A model generated the notes under the pieces. It did not search any database, had not been told where the DNA came from, and saw nothing but the letters and a program-made list of their open reading frames with translations. The translations under genes were made by a program, and so were the position numbers. A stretch of 64,000 nucleotides of DNA from NCBI RefSeq assembly GCF_024453815.1, contig NZ_CP072934.1, forward strand, positions 930,001 through 994,000. The letters run 5' to 3'. The stretch's first letter is position 1. Every line of letters begins with the position of its first letter. The stretch is from Corynebacterium pseudogenitalium. GTDB lineage: Bacteria; Actinomycetota; Actinomycetes; Mycobacteriales; Mycobacteriaceae. This document shows, piece after piece, positions 60,473 through 64,000 of the stretch.

Positions 60473-61254
60473 AGCATTTTCTCCTTCGAATACGCAGCGG
60501 TCGTAGGCGTCCACGGGTGTTCCTTCGTGGATGCGAGAATCTCTGCAATATGCAGCGCGCGGATGCCGTTGTGCTGGCGGCTCATCGCGCCAGCGATGTT
60601 CATCAAGCACGAGGAGTCACCGGCAGTGACAAACTCCGCCTTTGACTCCTTGATGTGGCGCACCTTGTCGGAAACCATCGCCGCGGAAACCTCGGGCAGT
60701 TTCACCGAGAAGGTGCCGCCGAATCCGCAGCACTCTTCGACGTTCGGCAGGTCCACGAGCTCGATGCCTTCGACGGCTTCAAGCAACTTGTAAGGGCGGT
60801 CGCCGACCTTCAGGAAGCGGCGAGAGTGACAAGACTCGTGGTAAGTCACCCTGTGTGGGAAGAACGCGCCGAGGTTGGTCACGCCAGCGACGTCCACGAT
60901 GAACTCGGTGAGCTCGTAGGTTTTATTCGCTGCTTGCGTAGCGCCGTCGACAAGTGCTTTGTTGCCGTATCGTTCGGCGAGGCGCACGTGCTGTTCGCGA
61001 ACTGCGCCTGCGCAGGAGCCGGAGGGGGCCACGACATAGTCGATGGAAGGGTCGGCAAACGCATCGGCGTATGTCTGGATGATCGGCACAGCTTGTTCCT
61101 GGTAGCCCGTGTTGACGTGCATCTGGCCACAGCAGGTTTGGCCCTCAGGGAAGACTACTTCGTAGCCCAGACGAGAGAGAACAAGCGCTGAAGCCTTGTG
61201 CGCGTCAGGGAACAGGGCGTCACCGATACAAGTAGAAAACAGTGCTACTCGCAA
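60469..61254 (-). CDS. lutA: Lactate utilisation protein A (CCG-domain iron-sulfur protein)
   Basis: A 261-residue protein with two CCG domains. The first has TCIGDALFPD and the CCG motif GQTCCGQMHVNTGY near residues 40-54. The second has TYHESCHSRRFLKVG near 138 and NVEECCGFGGTFSVK near 171-185. CCG proteins such as LutA and GlpC bind non-cubane Fe-S clusters and mediate electron transfer. It lies 48 bases downstream of lldP and overlaps lutB by 4 bases. Confidence 0.94.
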   Translation of the reverse strand: MRVALFSTCIGDALFPDAHKASALVLSRLGYEVVFPEGQTCCGQMHVNTGYQEQAVPIIQTYADAFADPSIDYVVAPSGSCAGAVREQHVRLAERYGNKALVDGATQAANKTYELTEFIVDVAGVTNLGAFFPHRVTYHESCHSRRFLKVGDRPYKLLEAVEGIELVDLPNVEECCGFGGTFSVKLPEVSAAMVSDKVRHIKESKAEFVTAGDSSCLMNIAGAMSRQHNGIRALHIAEILASTKEHPWTPTTAAYSKEKML

Positions 61255-61302
61255 TGTGGACTCCTTTGTTGGTCGTGAACGATACAGATAATGGTAATAC
61301 GT

Positions 61303-62979
61303 CTACGGTACAACAGTTGGGGCTAGAAAACTCAGTATGTTGGTTTGCAGGAACACAATTACGCACACTGCTACCAAGAATGCTGCCGAGAAGCCAGCGA
61401 CCTTCTTAAAGAGTTCGGACTCTTTACCCTCCATATTCACAGCGGTTGCGGCAATAGCGAGCGACTGCGGCGAAATCATCTTGCCGACGACACCACCGGT
61501 CGTATTCGCCGCCAGCATCAGGTCTGGGTTCAGCCCCAACTTATTCGCCGCAGTCACTTGCAGATTGGCGAAGAGCGCGTTGGCGGAGGTGTCGGAGCCG
61601 GTTACTGCCACGCCGACCCAACCAAGCACTGGGGCAGCGAATGCGAATACGCCGCCCATGTTGGCGAAAAACTCGCCGATCGAAACGGTCTGGCCCGAGT
61701 AGTTCATGACGTAGGCCAACGCGAGCACCAACATGATAGTGGTCGATGACCAGCGCATGCGCCAGAAAGTATCGACGAATTCACGCCCCACCTGTGCCCA
61801 GTTGAGCTGGTAGAGGCCGTTGCCGTCAAAGATCATGTAGGCGATAGCGACGATGAGGCCAGAAATGACCAGGAGCGTGCCGGGGTTGTTGATGTAGGCG
61901 AAGGTGTAGTCGGTGTTGATTGGCTCACCCAGCTGGTTGAAGAGCAGTCCGCGCTCGATAACAGGCCATGTCAGGCTGATCTTGAACGAGCTCAGCCACT
62001 GCGGGATGGTTGTGCCTAGGTTCGCTAGACCGAAGACTACAACCACGACTGCGTACGGCATCAGCGCCATCCACACGCGGGTGCCAGGCAGTTCAGTATT
62101 GTCCTCGTACTCAGGCAAGCCGAGGCGTTCGCGGAGAGCGGCAGTAGTCGAAGGCTTCCAGAAGCGAAGCGCCACGAAGGCAGCCCCAAGGGCAACGATG
62201 CAGGCTACGACATCCGTGAGTTGGTAGGCGAAGTGGTTCGACGTCCACCACTGGGCAATGCCGAAGCTCAGTCCGATCGTCACTGCGATAGGTGCGGTTT
62301 CTTTGATGCCTCGCCAGCCGTCGATAATTGCTGCGATGATGAAAGGAACAAAGAATGCGAGCAGAGGGGTCTGGTGGCCAACGATCGCGGCGATGTTCTG
62401 CGTTTGCTCGAGGGTGCGGCCACCGACCTCGCCCGCGGTGGTAATGGGGATGGCGACGGCGCCGAATGCCACAGGCGCTGTATTTGCAATCAAGACTACC
62501 GTTGCGGCTTTCAAAGGTGGGATGCCGAGCGCCAGGATCATCGTCGCGGTAATCGCGACGGGTGCGCCGAATCCAGCGAGGGCCTCGAGTAGGCCACCGA
62601 AGCAGAATGCAATGAGCATTGCTTGGATGCGGACGTCGCCGCTGCCCATCTTGTCAAAGACCAGGCGAAGATCTTCAAAGCGACGCGATGCAACCGTAAT
62701 TTGGTAAAACCAGATCGCGGTCAAGATCACCCACACGATTGGGAAGAGTCCGAACAATCCGCCGCGTAGTGCAGTCGCAAGTGCCATCTCGGTTGGCATG
62801 TTGAAGCCGAAAACGGCGACTGCAATAGCGGCGATCAGGGCCACCGCACCGGACGTGTGCGCACGAGCCTTGACCGCGAGCAGCATGAAGAAAAACGTCA
62901 GAAGGGGAATCGTGGAAACGAGCGCAGAAAGCCCGAGGCTTCCCCCTACTGCGTCGGTAATAATTTGAAACTTGTCCAC
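61303..62979 (-). CDS. lldP: L-lactate permease
   Basis: A 558-residue transporter of the LctP/LldP family with about 13 helices, importing L-lactate with H+. Family blocks include ALAGFGAPVAIT near residue 130 and GSDTSANALFANLQVTAA near 445. The frame is open to 63012, but the GTG at 62979 has AAGGAG 7 bases before it and begins with VDKFQ. It heads the lut operon, so lactate uptake and oxidation are encoded together. The 233-base upstream region (62980-63212), shared with divergent argS, must contain its promoter; no certain LldR or GlxR site was found by eye. Confidence 0.93.
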   Translation of the reverse strand: MDKFQIITDAVGGSLGLSALVSTIPLLTFFFMLLAVKARAHTSGAVALIAAIAVAVFGFNMPTEMALATALRGGLFGLFPIVWVILTAIWFYQITVASRRFEDLRLVFDKMGSGDVRIQAMLIAFCFGGLLEALAGFGAPVAITATMILALGIPPLKAATVVLIANTAPVAFGAVAIPITTAGEVGGRTLEQTQNIAAIVGHQTPLLAFFVPFIIAAIIDGWRGIKETAPIAVTIGLSFGIAQWWTSNHFAYQLTDVVACIVALGAAFVALRFWKPSTTAALRERLGLPEYEDNTELPGTRVWMALMPYAVVVVVFGLANLGTTIPQWLSSFKISLTWPVIERGLLFNQLGEPINTDYTFAYINNPGTLLVISGLIVAIAYMIFDGNGLYQLNWAQVGREFVDTFWRMRWSSTTIMLVLALAYVMNYSGQTVSIGEFFANMGGVFAFAAPVLGWVGVAVTGSDTSANALFANLQVTAANKLGLNPDLMLAANTTGGVVGKMISPQSLAIAATAVNMEGKESELFKKVAGFSAAFLVAVCVIVFLQTNILSFLAPTVVP

Positions 62980-63198
62980 TGAGACACTCCTTGGAGTCAG
63001 AGGGCTACACAAAATACCTCCCCAAAATACTGTGGTGACATCTGCAATGAGAAAACCAAAAAGTATGCTAGGTCACACAAATGGATGAGGTCTGTAGAAG
63101 TTCAAGCTAGTAGCGTTTTCAGTACCTATGGTGGGGGTAGTCAAATGGGGGTCGCGCGGCATTTATGGGGGAATAGGGAGAATGTCCGGCACGTGAAT

Positions 63199-63204
63199 TA
63201 GACT
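63199..63204 (+). promoter_or_regulatory. -10 hexamer of a probable leaderless argS promoter
   Basis: TAGACT lies 8 bases before the argS ATG at 63213. No ribosome site is present between them, so a leaderless message is likely. Confidence 0.5.
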
Positions 63205-63212
63205 GTTTGCCC

Positions 63213-64000
63213 ATGACTCCAGCTGATCTCGCTACAACAGTTCATGAAGCGACCGTCAAGGTGCTTTCCGACCACAATCTCGACGCATCCGTCGTGCCCG
63301 ATGCAGTGACCGTCGAGCGTCCGCGCAACCCTGAGCACGGCGATTACGCGACGAATATCGCACTGCAGGTGGCGAAGAAAGCCGGTACGAACCCGCGCGA
63401 GCTTGCACAGTGGCTTGCCGACGCCCTCCTGGAAAACCCCGCAATCGCAGAAGCTGACGTCGCAGGCCCAGGGTTCTTGAACCTGCGCCTTGCCACCGAC
63501 GCGCAGGGACAGCTGGTTGCGGACATCTTGGCGGCAGGCGAGACCTTCGGCAATTCATCTCTTCTTGACGGCCAGCGCATCAACCTCGAATTCGTCTCGG
63601 CGAACCCAACCGGCCCGATCCACCTTGGCGGGACCCGCTGGGCAGCTGTGGGCGACTCGCTTGGCCGCGTGCTAGAGGCGAGCGGTGCCGAGGTGACCCG
63701 CGAGTACTACTTCAACGATCACGGTGGCCAAATTGACCGCTTCGCACGTTCACTAGTAGCAGCGGCAAAGGGGGAGCCGACTCCAGAGGACGGCTACGGC
63801 GGCTCCTACATCAATGACATTGCCGCCGACATTGTGGCGAAGCAGCCGAATGCGCTTGATGGCAGCCCCGAAGACGTGCAGGAAACGTTCCGTGCCGCAG
63901 GCGTGGAAATGATGTTTGCTCAGATCAAGGAGTCCCTACACGAGTTCGGCGTGGACTTCGACGTGTTCTTCCACGAAAATTCGCTGTTTGAGAGCGGGGC
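63213..64000 (+). CDS. argS: Arginyl-tRNA synthetase, N-terminal part (cut by the window end)
   Basis: The first 262 residues of a class I arginyl-tRNA synthetase; the gene runs off the right edge. The N-terminal tRNA-D-loop-binding domain has [16 protein letters not shown] near 37-52. The ATP-binding signature is [20 protein letters not shown] near 129-148, where HLGG stands for [18 protein letters not shown] near 165-178 is also typical. No stop is met in this frame up to 64000. A tRNA-Arg gene lies 7 kb away in the same window, probably without functional meaning. Confidence 0.95.
   Translation, partial: MTPADLATTVHEATVKVLSDHNLDASVVPDAVTVERPRNPEHGDYATNIALQVAKKAGTNPRELAQWLADALLENPAIAEADVAGPGFLNLRLATDAQGQLVADILAAGETFGNSSLLDGQRINLEFVSANPTGPIHLGGTRWAAVGDSLGRVLEASGAEVTREYYFNDHGGQIDRFARSLVAAAKGEPTPEDGYGGSYINDIAADIVAKQPNALDGSPEDVQETFRAAGVEMMFAQIKESLHEFGVDFDVFFHENSLFESG

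Noticed and set aside
62980-63212. LldR or GlxR operator in the lldP-argS gap
   Set aside because: Only half-site-like matches (for example GGTCACAC) were seen; no full palindrome could be supported.

Overview
The window reads as a chromosomal segment of a Corynebacterium (Actinobacteria, moderately high G+C). The evidence is the multifunctional OdhA with a fused acyltransferase domain, the SigE / zinc anti-sigma / TatB block, a DUF3117 mini-gene, GpgS and GlgA/GlgC. The first 18 kb follows the order I remember from Mycobacterium tuberculosis (LOG protein, folP2, gpgS, DUF3117, glgA, glgC, O-methyltransferase, sigE, rseA, tatB, mrp, then kgd), with some members missing. Several genes show a -10 hexamer 7-8 bases before the start codon, as expected for leaderless mRNAs.

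Layout. 0-3.9 kb: LOG protein, FolP2, GpgS, a DivIVA-like protein, the overlapping DUF3117 gene and an RlmA-like methyltransferase. 3.9-7.9 kb: a GH32-like protein with a damaged active site, then divergent glgA and glgC. 7.9-12.7 kb: O-methyltransferase, sigE with its anti-sigma factor, tatB, mrp, a stress protein and a lipoprotein. 12.7-16.5 kb: odhA. 16.5-24 kb: a 560-base gap, an unknown membrane-associated protein, an esterase, small unknowns, an MFS transporter, a nucleoside-hydrolase-like protein and ldh. 24-26 kb: a NaeI-like restriction enzyme with its C5 methyltransferase. 26-38 kb: amino acid permease, secreted serine proteases, acyltransferase-like membrane protein, two-component system, DEAD-box helicase, secreted HNH nuclease and PutP. 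38.2-46.1 kb: a tightly coupled four-gene operon of SNF2 helicase, SWIM zinc-finger protein, MRE11-like nuclease and Rad50-like ATPase without a zinc hook. 46.1-46.9 kb: MarR regulator and PspC protein.

46.9-56.5 kb looks like an accessory island ending at the 3' end of a tRNA-Arg gene. It holds small orphan genes, a membrane-anchored CAP protein, a Type III restriction-modification operon (mod, res and a third coupled HNH-like gene), and a divergent set of three unknown genes. The first two of those have near-identical promoter layouts with a shared upstream CCTACTA element. No integrase was found. 56.6-64 kb returns to core-type genes: a secreted TAP-like peptidase, the lldP-lutA-lutB-lutC lactate utilisation operon, and the beginning of argS, cut by the window edge.

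The parts most worth following are the four-gene SNF2/SWIM/MRE11/Rad50-like operon and the Type III R-M operon with its HNH partner and co-promoted neighbours. Both look like DNA defence or repair systems, but that role is inferred from domains and gene order only.
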